A stretch of 64,000 nucleotides of DNA, taken from Elephas maximus indicus. Lineage: Eukaryota > Chordata > Mammalia > Proboscidea > Elephantidae. The translations under genes were made by a program, and so were the position numbers. Positions 21,233 to 32,840 of this stretch are shown here, in pieces; position 1 is the first letter of the stretch, and the number at the start of each line of letters is the position of its first letter. The stretch lies in contig NC_064825.1 in assembly GCF_024166365.1 (NCBI RefSeq), forward strand, positions 107,150,480 through 107,214,479, given 5' to 3'. The notes under the pieces were generated by a model. The model ran no database searches, was not told where the DNA came from, and saw only the letters and a program-made list of their open reading frames with translations.

Positions 21233-21719
21233 AACACATGAGAAAAATATCATTTATAAAGACAGGATATCAAAATGGAAAATTAAAACACACCCCATTC
21301 CCAATCATTCCAAGTGGCTAGATTGGGAAATTCTGATAAGCTTTTAGGGAAAAATAATTAACCAGTTGTACACAAACTCTTCTACAAAACTGAAGAGAGG
21401 GGTATTTTGCATTTCCTATACGAGGATAGCTTTACTCTGATACCAAAGGTGGACAAAGGCATTAAAAGAAAACAATACAGCACATATGTGAAAAATCTAA
21501 AGTAAAAATTAGGAGACTGAGTGTGGCAATATGTAAAGACAATAGTACACCAAATAGGTGTGTTTCAGAAATGTGTGGATAGTTTTGCACTAAAAAATCA
21601 ATTATTGACGTTCAGCATAATTACAAATAAAAATGCCAAGAAAGCCATATAATAGATGTAGAGAAGCATTTTAAAAGTACCAATAATTGTGATAAAACCT
21701 TAACCAATCTAGTATTAAA

Positions 21720-23335
21720 ATGGAGCTTCCTCAACCTGATTGAGGGTACCCGTGAACAATCTACAGCTACCATCACACATGGTATGAAAGACTGAATACA
21801 TTCCCAGTAAGACCAGGATCAAAACAAGTAAATCTACTCTCACCTAATCTATTCCACATTTAGTGGCTCTTCTAGACCACAAAATAAGGCAATAAAGAAT
21901 TAAATAAATTAATAGAAAGCATCCAGATTGGAAAAGAAGGAGGAAAACTTTAATTATTGATAGATGACATGATTTTTCATGTAAAAAATCTAATAGAGCC
22001 TACAATACAGTCATAGAACTAAAAAATTAACCTAGCATTTATTTGCGGATTTATTCTCAGCTTATAATTTTATTTTAAAAAAAGGAACAGTTTTTTTGGA
22101 TTTTAAGTAGGCTTTCGTTGATTCTATAGATATATTTGGAGATTTCGTAGCTATAACACCAGAAACGAAATTCATATAAAGTTTGACAATGGGAAATATT
22201 AAAGTTCTGCTCTTCAAAAGACACTTGTATAAAAACAAGTCATATTCTGGGAGATAATATTTTCAAATAGTATATCTCATAAATGGTCTGTGTCCATAAT
22301 ATATATGTCCCTCCCCTCACCCAACCCCCCCCCCATTGCTATGGAGTAGATTCTGACTCATAACAACCCTATAGAAAAGATTAGAACTGTCTCACAAGGT
22401 TTTTAAGGATTGGCTGGTGGATGCGAACTGCCAAACTTTTGGTTAGCCACCGAGCTCTTTAACCACTGTTCCACCAGGGCTCCGTAATACATACAGAGAA
22501 TGGCCTCAAAACTCAGTAATAACAATAATGATAATAATAATAAAAGAAAAAGAAAAGAAACAGTTCACAAAAAATGATCATAAAAATGAACATTCACTTA
22601 TCCATAGGACATATTCAGCTGGCAAATAAACACGTGAATTTCAGGTTAAACCCCAGTGACATAACTATGCATCTAGTAGAATATTAGGTGTTTGGTAAGT
22701 TTGTGGGGGAAACGGAACATTCGTAAACTGTTAGTGGAAAATGCAAATGATAAAAATACTTTAAAAAAATAATTTGTTTTAAGTACCAGGGTCTGAAAAA
22801 GCTGAACATAGTTTTACCCTAAAATTTAACCAATTTACTCATATCTACCCAAGCAAAATGATAGCATTTATCCTTATAAATACATGTATACAAATGTCTA
22901 TAGCTAGTTTATTTGTAATACTCAAAAACTAGAACCAACCCAAATGTTCATCTAGTTGAGAATGGATGAATAAATTGTGGTATTTCCAAGCAAGTTAACA
23001 CCACTCAGTAATAGAAACTACTGAATTATTGGTACATGCAAATACATGGATGAAAAGTACAAATTGATACATCAGGCTTTGTCAAAATTAAAACAACCCA
23101 CACAGTGACATTTATCCCACACATGAGAAAACTTATGTTCATACAAAAATCCTTATGCAAATGTTCAAAGAAACAATTTTTATAATAGCTAAAAACTAGT
23201 AACAACCCATTATGTCCTTCTATGGGTAATGGGTAATCAAACTGTACTAAATCCATACCTAAAGTCATGCTCAGCAGTAAAAAAGAACAAAGTATTGATG
23301 CGCACAACAGTGTGGACGGGCCTCAATAGAATCAT
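21720..23335 (+). mobile_element. Old L1 fragment, unit II copy
   Basis: Counterpart of 1-2895 without the LTR and L1 3'UTR insertions. It carries its own antisense AfroSINE at 22315-22486. All frames are closed. Confidence 0.75.
22315..22486 (-). mobile_element. AfroSINE, antisense, unit II only
   Basis: From the tail complement ('ccattgctatggagtagatt') to the head complement ('ttccaccagggctcc'), with possible flanking duplication 'taatatata' and 'taatacata'. Absent at the equivalent places in units I and III. Confidence 0.8.
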
Positions 23336-23339
23336 GTGA

Positions 23340-23830
23340 AGTGAAAACAGTCAATCACAAGAAGTTGCTGTGGTTACCTGTCACTGAGTTACCTCAACTC
23401 AGGGCGACATTATATAAAACAGCACAGAACATTGCCTGGCCCTGTCCTATCCTCACCATCATCAGTATGTTAAAGTTCATTGTTGCAGCCACTGTGTCAA
23501 TTCATCTCATGGAGAGGTTCCTTCATTCTTATTGGCCCTATACTTCACCAAACATGATGTCCTCACCCAGAAGCTGGTCTTTCCTGATAACATGCCTGAA
23601 GCAAGAAAAGTCAGACAGTGTTCTATTGGAGGCAACAAAATATGTACCATTCAAGAATTTTTGTTTTTTTAAGTGTCATCCAGTCTATTGAAAATCATAG
23701 CGATGCACAGGGCAGAGTAGAAATGTCCCTTAGGGTTGCTTAGGCTGTAATATTTATGGGTGCAGATGACCAGGTCTTTTCTCCCCAGGAAGGCTAGTAG
23801 GTTCAAACAGCTAACTTTCCAATTAGCAGT
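23340..23830 (-). mobile_element. RTE 3' tail and AfroSINE-like piece, unit II copy
   Basis: Same composite as 2895-3375 and 41065-41580. An open frame at 23341-23691 crosses it but is only antisense RTE. Confidence 0.6.
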
Positions 23831-23885
23831 GCATTTTATAAATATATGTGTATGTGTATATATATATACACATACACATATATAA
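23830..23885. repeat. TA/TG/CA microsatellite
   Basis: Palindromic-looking 'tatgtgtatgtgtata' and 'tatacacatacacata' tract. Counterparts at 3385-3460 and 41835-41900. Confidence 0.75.
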
Positions 23886-23886
23886 C

Positions 23887-24026
23887 CAAAATCCAATGAT
23901 GTCGAGTCGAATCTGACTCATAATGATCCTATAGGACAAAGTAGAACTGCCCCCAGGGTTTCCAAGGAGCACCTGGTGGACTTGAACTGCCAATCTTTTG
24001 GACTCTTAACCACTACGCCACATACA
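23887..24026 (-). mobile_element. AfroSINE, antisense
   Basis: From 'aaaatccaatgatgtcgagt' to 'ttaaccactacgccac'. The unit III counterpart is at 41618-41782. Absent from unit I. Confidence 0.75.
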
Positions 24027-24189
24027 TACCATTATATAGGAGAAATAAGAAAAAAAAAAAAAAAAGTCACAAAGGGATACATTAGAAATATTTACAATGA
24101 CAAAATGCAGCAAAAATATTTATAGCACAGTAAATATATATTCATAGTGACACATTACACACAAAATATCACACTTTATGAGGGTAGGT

Positions 24190-25274
24190 TGATATGGTAG
24201 AGCATTATGTCGAGCACAGCAGAACATGTATTAAGGTGAGAAAAAAGTTTTGGAATGAGGATTGATTGTTCAAAATGAAAAAACATAAAATACTGAAATA
24301 TAGTGATGGAAAATAAAACAAACAAGCAAAAAACGTAAACACATGACGGCAATTGACTATGAAATGAGAAACAAGGGTAATATTTCTGTTCCTGAGGTCA
24401 AAAAGAAAAAAAAAAAAAAACCTTGAAAATAGCAATAATAGCAAGAGTAACAAAAATAACAGTAAACTAGGAAGTGATATCTCACATGTGCACAATGCAT
24501 TACTTTTATTTCATTTCAGCCTTTGAAATAGTGCAATAAGAAAATGTTTAAGCACAACTTCATTTTGTCATGCATTTGAAGAGGCCATTGTAGAAATGTG
24601 GAATATTGATAGTTCTGTTTTACGGATACAATATTTTAATCCTGATCCCGGTGTGGTAAAAATGGAATGTTAAAGTAAAATGCAAGACTATATGAAATAG
24701 ATAAACATAGACATGCATACATACTATATCAATAAAAATTTTGGCCACTGGTGAATACAAAATGTCCTGGACAATTAAGAAACAACCCCCAGGTATTTTG
24801 CTAAGCTTTCAAATGCTTCAGGAACAATCAACAAATTGCTTGGCATCTCCTCAGAGAGAATCTCCAACTGTGAAAAAAAAAATCCATAAATTCTTCTCAC
24901 TCTGCCATGTTAAGAAACACTTGGGGGAGTCAAGACAGATGATTCATTACAGATAAAAAGACCGTTTCCATATTTTACCAGTAGGTGAAATGTTTCAGTG
25001 ACACTTGCAAGGTCCCACCTTTATTCAATGGCAAAGTCATTGCAAAATATTAAGATTTCTGAGGCAGTTTTGTGTGCATTCCACTTTTCAGTAGTGCCTG
25101 AGACTAGGACGTCTCTGCATTTTTTTCACATTATTATTTTTTTTTCAAATATTCACACTTCTTTTCAGAGGCTAAATGCTCATAAGTATCTTTGAAACCT
25201 TATGACTAAATAATATTTTTACTTTATATAATAGTAATTACAGGAATTAAAAACTAACAGGAAAAAAAAAAAAA
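24190..25274. other. Paralogous A-unit upstream block, no gene
   Basis: Matches 4102-5204 and 42060-43140. A-rich runs near 24050 and 24407. A minus-strand open frame (24205-24495) is shared by descent with 4102-4495. Confidence 0.45.
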
Positions 25275-25460
25275 AGTCCTGGAGTAAATTTTGCCTCAAA
25301 GCTACCCCGTGTGTGTCAGAGAACTGTGGTCCATAGTTTTTCAATCGCTATGAACTTTCAGAAGTAGATCTTTGTTTCTTCCAAGGTGCCTCTGAGTAGA
25401 TTTCATCCCCCAACCTTTCACTTTGTAGCAGAGTGTTTAACTGTTTAACCACCCAGGCGG
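25275..25460 (-). mobile_element. AfroSINE variant, antisense, unit II copy
   Basis: Same repeat as 5205-5400, ending near 'ccacccaggcggcc'. Confidence 0.55.
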
Positions 25461-25879
25461 CCTAATTATGTGAATAATAGAGCTCAAATACGAAAGTAAA
25501 GGAAGCATATGCAGTATTAAAAATACTGTAGCAGAATTACGAAGCTATAGTATTCAGTCTCCAGTGTTGAGGTCCTTCTAAATCCTTAGTTGTATGCTGG
25601 CTCTAGGCTCTTCATATGTCCCTCTTAAGTGTAATTTTAATATACAATGTATATTTAAATAATGTATAAATGTAGATTTTTGCCAATCTCTTGATGAGGA
25701 AATATCAGCCAAGCTCTTAACCACTGCTCCACCAGGAATCCCATCTACGTACATGTATATGTATCTGTATATTATCATGTGTTGTATATATGTTCATGTA
25801 TATGTACGTCTACATATACATGTTCACCTACACTTACAACTATGTCCTTATCTGTGTCTATCTCTATCTCTGTGTTTAT

Positions 25880-26080
25880 ATCAGGGTTTCTCAACTTCTG
25901 CCGTAGTGACATTTTGGATCAGAAATTTTCTTCTTGTGTGGAGTTACCCTGCATATAGTAGGAAGTTTAGTAGCATCCTAGGCTTCCATTAGATACAAGT
26001 AGTACCCTTCTCCTAGTTGTGACATACAAAATGTCTCAGGATTGATAAATGTTCTTTGGGGAGCAAATTTTACCCAGTTA
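25880..26080. mobile_element. Ancient hAT-like DNA transposon remnant, unit II copy
   Basis: Starts 'atcagggtttctca' and has 'tagtgacattttggatcaga', 'tagcatcctaggcttcc' and 'aatgtctcaggattg'. The least interrupted of the three copies. Confidence 0.45.
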
Positions 26081-26320
26081 ATAACAAGTTAGATTTCTCT
26101 TTCTTTCCCTCTTTCCTTCTCTCTCTCTCTATTTTCATGTGCCTATACTTTATTTGTGGGAGGTGGGATTCATTTCAAATAACTGTATTGGAGGGTTTGG
26201 AATTATCTTATTCATTTAGCATATTGCCTTTGTATACTAAAAATCCACCAGATAATACTACATAAAAGCTATTGACAATGCTGATGTCTCTACCCAGAAC
26301 AGGTTTTCTGGTAGACCTAG

Positions 26321-27268
26321 ATGGACAAACACAGTCTAACAGTGCTGACTGAATTCATTCTGATGGGAATCACAGACTGCCCAGAGCTGCAGGCGCCATT
26401 GTTTGGGATGTTCCTCATCCTCTACAAGATCTCAGTGGTGGGCAACGTGGGCATCATCATCCTCAACAAGATGGACTCCAAGCTACAAACACCCATGTAC
26501 TTTTTTCTCAGGCACCTGGCAATCACTGATCTTGGTTACTCAACAGCTGTGGGACCCAAAATGTTAGTCGATTTTATTGTGGATGAGAACACTATCTCCT
26601 ATTATTTTTGTGCTACACAGCTAGCTTTCTTTGTTGCGTTCATAACTAGTGAGCTTTTCATTCTGTCAGCAATGTCTTACGACTGCTATGGGGCCATCTG
26701 GAACCCTCTGCTCTACATGGTCATCATGTCACAAAGGGCATGTAGGGTACTGGTTGCAATCACCTATCTCTACAGCACATTTGTTTCTCTTCTCATCACC
26801 ATAAAGATTTTTAGTTTATCCTTCTGTGGCTACAATGTCATCAGTCATTTCTACTGCGACATTCCCCCCTTGTTCTCTTTGGTCTGCTCAAACACACATG
26901 AAATTGAACTGATTATTCTCATCTTACCAGCTTTTGATTTGATTTCATCCCTCCTAATAGTTCCTGTACCTTACCTACTCGTTTTTGTAGCCATTCTCAG
27001 GATGAACTCAGCTGAGGGTAGGCACAAGGGCTTGTCCACCTGTGGATCCCACCTGACCGTGATGGTCGTGTTCTATGGGACTTTAATCTTTATATACATG
27101 CAGCTCAAGTCCAGTCATTCCTTTGGCACTGATAAAGTGGCTTCCATATTTTACACTCAGGTTATTCCCATGTTGAATCCCTTGACTTATAGCTTGAGGA
27201 ACAAAGACATAAAATATGCCCTACATGGATTATGGAAAAAAATATGCAATATCTGTTCTGTACTTTGA
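26321..27268 (+). CDS. OR8K3-like: Olfactory receptor A2, OR8K-like, open frame but with lost core motifs
   Basis: 315 codons open from the shared ATG. Seven-helix layout, C97, C169, C179 and C189 and PMYFFL at 58-63 are kept, but several near-invariant odorant-receptor residues are not. The helix 3 motif reads SYDCYGAIW (R122C, V124G, C127W). KAFSTC reads KGLSTC (A237G, F238L), NPLIY reads NPLTY, and prolines appear in helix 5 (VPVPYLL where paralogues have VLVSYLL). The N5 glycosylation site is gone (HSLT). The DRY arginine is required for G-protein coupling in this receptor class, so I infer a non-functional or strongly impaired product despite the intact frame. Nearest relative in the window by gene and flank is the A gene at 8772 (both share NKMDSKL at 49-55). 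Confidence 0.85.
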   Translation: MDKHSLTVLTEFILMGITDCPELQAPLFGMFLILYKISVVGNVGIIILNKMDSKLQTPMYFFLRHLAITDLGYSTAVGPKMLVDFIVDENTISYYFCATQLAFFVAFITSELFILSAMSYDCYGAIWNPLLYMVIMSQRACRVLVAITYLYSTFVSLLITIKIFSLSFCGYNVISHFYCDIPPLFSLVCSNTHEIELIILILPAFDLISSLLIVPVPYLLVFVAILRMNSAEGRHKGLSTCGSHLTVMVVFYGTLIFIYMQLKSSHSFGTDKVASIFYTQVIPMLNPLTYSLRNKDIKYALHGLWKKICNICSVL

Positions 27269-27499
27269 TGGATCATATGGTTCCTATAAATTACATCATG
27301 GGCTTCAAACCTTGTCTGTGTGCCTCCATAGGGAATAGCGGGCACAAATATATTCAAAATACATTTATAAATTGCCTTCTATGTGCCAGTCACTCTTCAA
27401 AGTGCACTGATGAACAAAAGAGTACAAACCGTTGCCTTCATTGAAGGAGAGTGGTGGGTCACAAACAATAATTAAGAACAATTTATAGTACAGTAGAAT
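27269..27499 (+). other. Conserved 3' flank of A2
   Basis: Same flank as after the other genes ('gggcttcaaaccttgtctgt', 'gtgccagtcactctt', 'gatgaacaaaagagt'). Likely contains 3'UTR. Confidence 0.45.
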
Positions 27500-27722
27500 G
27501 TGTTGGTGCCCTGGTGGCTCAGTGGTTAAAGTGCTTGACTGCTAGCTGAAAGGTCAGTGGTTCAAACCACCCGTCTCTCCTTGGGAAAAAGTTGTGGCAA
27601 TGTGCTTCCCTAAAGATTTACAGCCTTGGAAACCCTACGGGGCAATTCTACTCTGTCCTGTAGTGTTGCTGTGAGTCGGAATCAACTCAACAGCGGTGCA
27701 TTTTGTTTGTTTGTTTGTTTTG
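27500..27722 (+). mobile_element. AfroSINE, sense, long form (unit II copy)
   Basis: Orthologous position to 9970-10172. Head 'ccctggtggctcagtggtta', tail 'caacagcggtgcattttgtt'. Confidence 0.8.
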
Positions 27723-27737
27723 ATAATGTGTTAAAAA

Positions 27738-27898
27738 ATAGCAAACCCATTGTCCCTGAGTCAATTATGACTCACAGTGACCCTATAAGACAGAGTAGAA
27801 CTGCCCCATAGGGTTTCCAAGGAGTGGGTGATGGGTTTGTACTGCTGACCTTTTGGTAAGCAGCCGAGCTCTTAACCGTGAAACCACCAGGGCTCCAG
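27738..27898 (-). mobile_element. AfroSINE, antisense, partner of inverted pair (unit II copy)
   Basis: From 'agcaaacccattgtccctga' to 'aaaccaccagggctcc'. Equivalent to 10195-10360. Confidence 0.8.
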
Positions 27899-29004
27899 GA
27901 GAATGCGTTGGGAGCCATGAAATCAGGCAAGGAGAGTGGATATGCTGAGTTGGAATGGGAAAAAGTACTAGGTACAGAAGGAGAGTTACAATGATTTTTT
28001 TTTTTTAATATTAGAATAAACTTTGCTGTGTCAGCATTTGTGTTTATGTGTTTGTAAGCCCTTGCCTTCTGTTTTTGTCTTCATAGTCTTCTGAGGGCTA
28101 AATTAGATCCGGGCCAGGTGGCAAGGAGTCTCGGAGTACATGATGATTTAAAGTACTCAGTTGTATAAATTTACTCAAATGCCCCCATTGCAGACCTTGG
28201 AGCTACACTCTTTACTCATTAATGCCTTTACTTTCACATATAAATCTGTTAACTCAATATACCTTGCAATTTAGCAATTCAAAGGTTCAACTCTGCATCT
28301 GACTTGTTTTTGTCTAGGTCAGAATATACACCAATTAAGATAAATTTCTTGAGGCCAACCATAGAAGATCCCCGGTTTGGAGTCCATTCCCCACTGGTTG
28401 TTCTTATTTAATAGTTATCTTTTTTGTTTAATGGGTTGTCCTTTCTTATCTATATCAACAACTTTTTAAAATGTTTTTTCAATTACTTTCTGCATATTTC
28501 CTTGGGTAACAGGTTATTCTATGGTGAGTTATGTTTACTGCCTTTCTTTCATTGGTTTGGCTTTCCTAAACTTTGGTCAATATTTATTATGCATTTTATT
28601 TTCATTGACTTTTATCTACCGTACTTGTGAGAGAGAAAATGAGATAGTCCTATGGTTTGCATCATGTTGTATTTCTAATTCAAGTAAGATCTTTTATGTG
28701 GTAAGGATACAGGTATCTAGTCTAATGGACATAGCTGCAGCACATTACTCCTTGAATTTTTCCATTTATTTTTTTTTATTGTTATATATTTTAAAATATC
28801 TAGGATTTTACTGAAACTTCAAAAGTCTAAATTATTTTCTTGGTCCATGATCATGAAATAAAATCCCCTGTGTAGCCAATGAAACTTGAATAAAAATAGT
28901 CCATTGGAATTTCAAAAAAGGTGCATGCTATATTGTCATGTGAGCATAAATAGTTCTAAAATGTTGAAGCACTTAGAAGGCTGTAATGGTCATGAGCACT
29001 AAAC
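27899..29004. other. A-gene downstream block, no gene
   Basis: Matches 10361-11530 and 46970-48090. Short open frames (28424-28630 and 28521-28814) show no known domain. Confidence 0.45.
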
Positions 29005-29145
29005 AGAACAAAACCCTGTTACTGTCCAGTGGATTCTGACTCATAGTGACCCATAAGATAGAGTAGAGCTGCCCCATAGATTCCAAGGAGATTCTGGTAC
29101 ATTCAAAGCACTGAACTTTTGCTTAGCAGCTGTATTTGTGGCTTT
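29005..29145 (-). mobile_element. AfroSINE fragment, antisense
   Basis: 'aaccctgttactgtccagtg' through 'cttagcagctgt'. The head is missing. Unit II only. Confidence 0.65.
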
Positions 29146-29894
29146 CTGCCTTGAGAAGTTTAGTCACCTTTTAAAAATTAAGATAGAAGTAGAATAAAAA
29201 AAAAGAGAGAGAGAGGGAGAAAAAGCTAAATCACTATTAGTAATGATTTGTAGAAGTCTGCTGGGGACTTTTCAAGATTGATGTTACTTCACTAAAAAGG
29301 GAGGTCCGTAAGGAGAAGACTTATTCCCCATCATCTTCTGCTTCCTGGACTTTATTGCAGCATAAACTTCAATTTTTTTTTTTTTTTTTTTTGGAGTATA
29401 ATTTAAACACGAGAGGTTCGTAAATGTATTAACTTTGATGTTGCTAAACTACTGAACAAATGAGAGCCATCAGGCCCTGCTACTGGACTTTTTTTTTTTT
29501 TTTTAAATAAATTAAACCCTCTTTCTTGAGCTAATTTTGGGTGATCCTTTTCCTTATTAAGTCTTTCATTACATGCAAGGGAAAAGCATTTCCAAACGAT
29601 ACAGTGCAGAGAGGCAGAAGCTCCATAAGCAATTGTGACAGTTGAGCACCATGGTCTTGCAGGCTTTGCCGTTCATATAGACTAAAGAACCAGCTGAAAA
29701 TGTGCAATATATTCAGTATTGCCATGTTTGATGTAAACATCCACCTATATAGTTTTTCACTGAAGGAGCTCCTGAGAATGAGACAGAGAAAGAGAGAAAG
29801 ACAGACAGAAAAAAAAGAAAATACTAGCTGAGGAGCTTGAGTATACAAGTTAAACATTATTACAGTTAGAATATAAAATAATCTGTGATTCATT
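29146..29894. other. Paralogous block shared with unit III, with a precise internal deletion
   Basis: Matches 48775-49640. The conserved module found at 49355-49465 is missing at 29743, where two CATCCA hexamers flank the lost segment in unit III and one remains here. No gene. Confidence 0.5.
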
Positions 29895-31370
29895 AAAAGA
29901 AAATTAAAGACCTATATCCCTTATGAGCTTTGAAGCAAAATTCCTCTTCAGTGTTCTTTTTGTTGGTGTAGAGGAATCCAACTGATTTTTGTATGTTTAT
30001 CTTGTATCCCGATACTCTGCTGAACTCTTCTATTAGTTTCAGTAGTTTTCTGGAGGATTCCTTAGAGTTTTCTGTGTATAAGGTCATGTCATCTGCAAAT
30101 AGAGATACTTTGACTTCTTCCTTGCCAATCTGGATGCCGTTTATTTCTTTATCTAACCTAATTGCTCTGGCTAGGACTTCCAGCACAATGTTGAATAAGA
30201 GTGGTGATAAAGGGCATCCTTGTCTGGTTCCTGATCTCAGGTGGAATGCTTTCAGGCTCTATCCATTTAGGATGATGTTGGCTGTTGGCTTTGTATAAAT
30301 GCCCTTTATTATGTTGAGGAATTTTCCTTCTGTTCCTAATTGCTGAGAGTTTTTATCATGAATGGGTGTTGAACTTTGTCAAATGCCTTTTCTGCATCAA
30401 TTGATAAAATCATGTGATTCTTGTCTTTTATCTATATGATGGATTACATTAGTTGTTTTTCTGATGTTGAACCATCCCTGCATACCTGGTATGAATCCCA
30501 CTTGGTTGTGGTGAATTATTTTTTGGACATGTTGTTGAATTCTATTGGCTAGAATTTTGTTGAGGATTATACAACTGTTTTTTTTTTTTCGTTTGGGTTG
30601 ATGGATATCCCTGAATTGTATGTTATTCCTTTTGATCTGATGATTTCTGTGGTGGGAAGCTCTTTGATGTCAAATATCAAACACCCACCTCTCTGCTGCA
30701 CAGCTGAAATGGTTGGATTCTGCCAACAAGGGCTAATTCTCCTGAAGTAGGCCCATACAGGCCCATGCAGAGGGGGAAGGTACTCAAAGTCCACGGACTG
30801 TTTATGCCTGGACATAGCCGCTCCTGTCGTGAGCTCCCCTGGTTAGTGGAGCTGGCAAGGTATCTTTTCACCCAATTGCAAATTATTCCTTCTCAAAGGC
30901 AAGGAGGATGGCACTAGGCACACAACAGGGCCTATCTCAGGCCCGGGGAAGTCAGCGTCTGAAGCCAGCTTGGCGGGGAGAGCTGGGATGTGTTAAAATA
31001 TACTCAAGTGCTGAGCTTTTGCCGAGAGTGCCATTCTTCTTTGGTTCCAGAGTTGTGAGTAGGCTGTGTGGCTGAGTGCTTCTGCCTGAGGAAACCGTAG
31101 CCAAAAGCTAGTACCAGCCTGCTGCCGCCAATCCCAGGAATGGTGCCTGAGCGCTCCTCGCAATTCAGGTCTGGTGACTCCTCTCCGCTTCTGAACTGTC
31201 TCTTCATCTCCCTGCCTCTCAGTTCATTTTCTAAGCTTGCCTTTGATGCTCATGGCTCCTAGCTTGTCATAAATATACTCATTTCACTTTTTGGGGGGGG
31301 GTCTTTTTTATAAAGAGGGCTCGCTGGAAGCACCTGTCTATTCTGCCATCTTGGTTCTGCCTCCTTGTTA
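29895..31370 (-). mobile_element. Rearranged L1: 5' end joined to mid-ORF2, plus a short inverted piece
   Basis: On the minus strand the element starts near 31366 with an L1-like 5' end ('ggcagaaccaagatggc'), runs through GC-richer 5'UTR-like sequence to about 30575, then jumps to the ORF2 reverse-transcriptase region (30565 to 29945). ORF1 and the endonuclease part are missing. In the RT part the catalytic FADD is intact in a 97-codon frame (30186 to 29893). At 29895-29943 about 50 nt of the RT sequence lying immediately upstream in the intact element is present in the opposite orientation. No L1 3' end or poly(A) is seen. The 5'UTR assignment is less certain than the RT assignment. Confidence 0.6.
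30595..30685. repeat. Conserved module, inverted copy inside the rearranged L1
   Basis: Reverse complement matches 13525-13605 and 49355-49435 ('catcaaagagcttccca', 'gatcaaaagga' and 'atatccatcaacc' strings in order). It lies in the putative L1 5'UTR, which suggests the module may be L1-derived. Confidence 0.5.
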
Positions 31371-31639
31371 ACTTATTTTAAAAATAATTGATAAAGAAGA
31401 TACGAAGACATTTTCAAGGCTTTATTTTTTACAAAGTCATTAAATTTTCTTTTTTTTTTAACCATAAAGACATTTAATACCTACTGGAGTAAGCAGGGAT
31501 TCTACACATGTAAAGTCCTTTATACATGGATAAATCTCTTAGTTCACATCTAGAGTCAGATAAATTGGCTTTTCCTTGTTACATTTGTTTTTTAAAACCT
31601 TTTATCGAGATATAAATAATACTTACATGGCCTGAATTT

Positions 31640-32840
31640 TTTCTTCAGTTCTTTCATTTTGAGATGTGTTGATGCGTTCTTCCCTTTTGGTTTTCCAACT
31701 CCAGGTCTTGGCATGTTTCATTATAATAATTTATTTGTCTTCTAAAGCCACCTTTTGAAATCTTCAGTTCAGCTTTTAACTTCATTATTTCTTCCATTTG
31801 CTTTAGCTACTCTACATTCAAGTGCAATTTTCAGAGTCTCCTCTGAACTCCTTTTTTTTTTCTTTTCTTTTTTTTTTTTTAATGACCTTTTGCTTTGTTC
31901 ATGTATGATGTCCTTGATGCCATTCCATGTTTGTCTAAACTTTGGTCATTGGTGTTCAATGTGTCAAATATATTCTCGAGATGGTCTCTGAATTCAGGCT
32001 GGATGTACTCAAGTTCATGTTTTGCTCTAATTTTCTTCAGCTTCATCTTGAACTTGCATATGAGTAATTGTTGGTCTCTCTTGCGCTTGGCCCCTGCCCT
32101 TGCTCTGACTGATGATATTGAGCTTTTCCATCATCTATTTTCACAGATACAGTTGATTTGATTCTGGTATTTTCCATCTGGGGAGTTCCATGTGTATAGC
32201 CTCATTTCTGTTGTTCAAAAAAGTTATTTATAATGAAGAATTTGTTGGTTTTACAATATTCGAACATGCAATGCCTGACATTGTTTCTAACACCAAGGCC
32301 CTATTTTCCAACTACCAGTCCTTCTTCTTTGTTTCCAACTTTCACATTCTAATAACCAATAATTATCAATACATCTTGAATGCAATTTTGATTAATTTCA
32401 TGATTCATAAATTGGTAAAATCTTTAATTTCCTTATCTTTGGCATTAGCTTTTGGTGGGTAAATTTGAATAATGGTCATATTAACTGGTCTTCCTTGTTG
32501 GAGTATGTATATATCCTATCACTGAGAGCATTGTACTTCAGGATAAATCTTGAAATTTTCTTTTTTGAGAATGAGTGTGATGCCATGCCTCTTCAATTTT
32601 TCATTCCTGGTGTAGTAGACCATAAGATTGTCCAAGTCAAAATGGACAATACCAGTCCATTTCAGCTCAATGAGCCTAGAATATCCGTCTTTTTGTTTTT
32701 TGTTTCATTTTTTACAATTTTCATTTCTCAGAGATTCATACTTAATACACTTCCTGTTCTGATTGTTAGTAGATATTTGCCACTATTTCTTCTCATTATG
32801 TGTCATGCTAATAAGAGCGGAGCCTTAAACAGATAATCTG
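31640..32840 (-). mobile_element. RTE LINE, antisense, unit II copy
   Basis: Matches 15000-16325 without the nested AfroSINE. Open frames over it (31755-31991, 32190-32462 and 32465-32836) are antisense noise. Confidence 0.7.

Noticed and set aside
29531..29893. 120-codon minus-strand frame
   Set aside because: Unit III equivalent is not open over the same span and no domain is recognised. Probably chance in AT-rich DNA.
30567..31207. Minus-strand frames in the GC-richer stretch
   Set aside because: They lie in the putative L1 5' region and have no similarity to L1 ORF1 or known genes.
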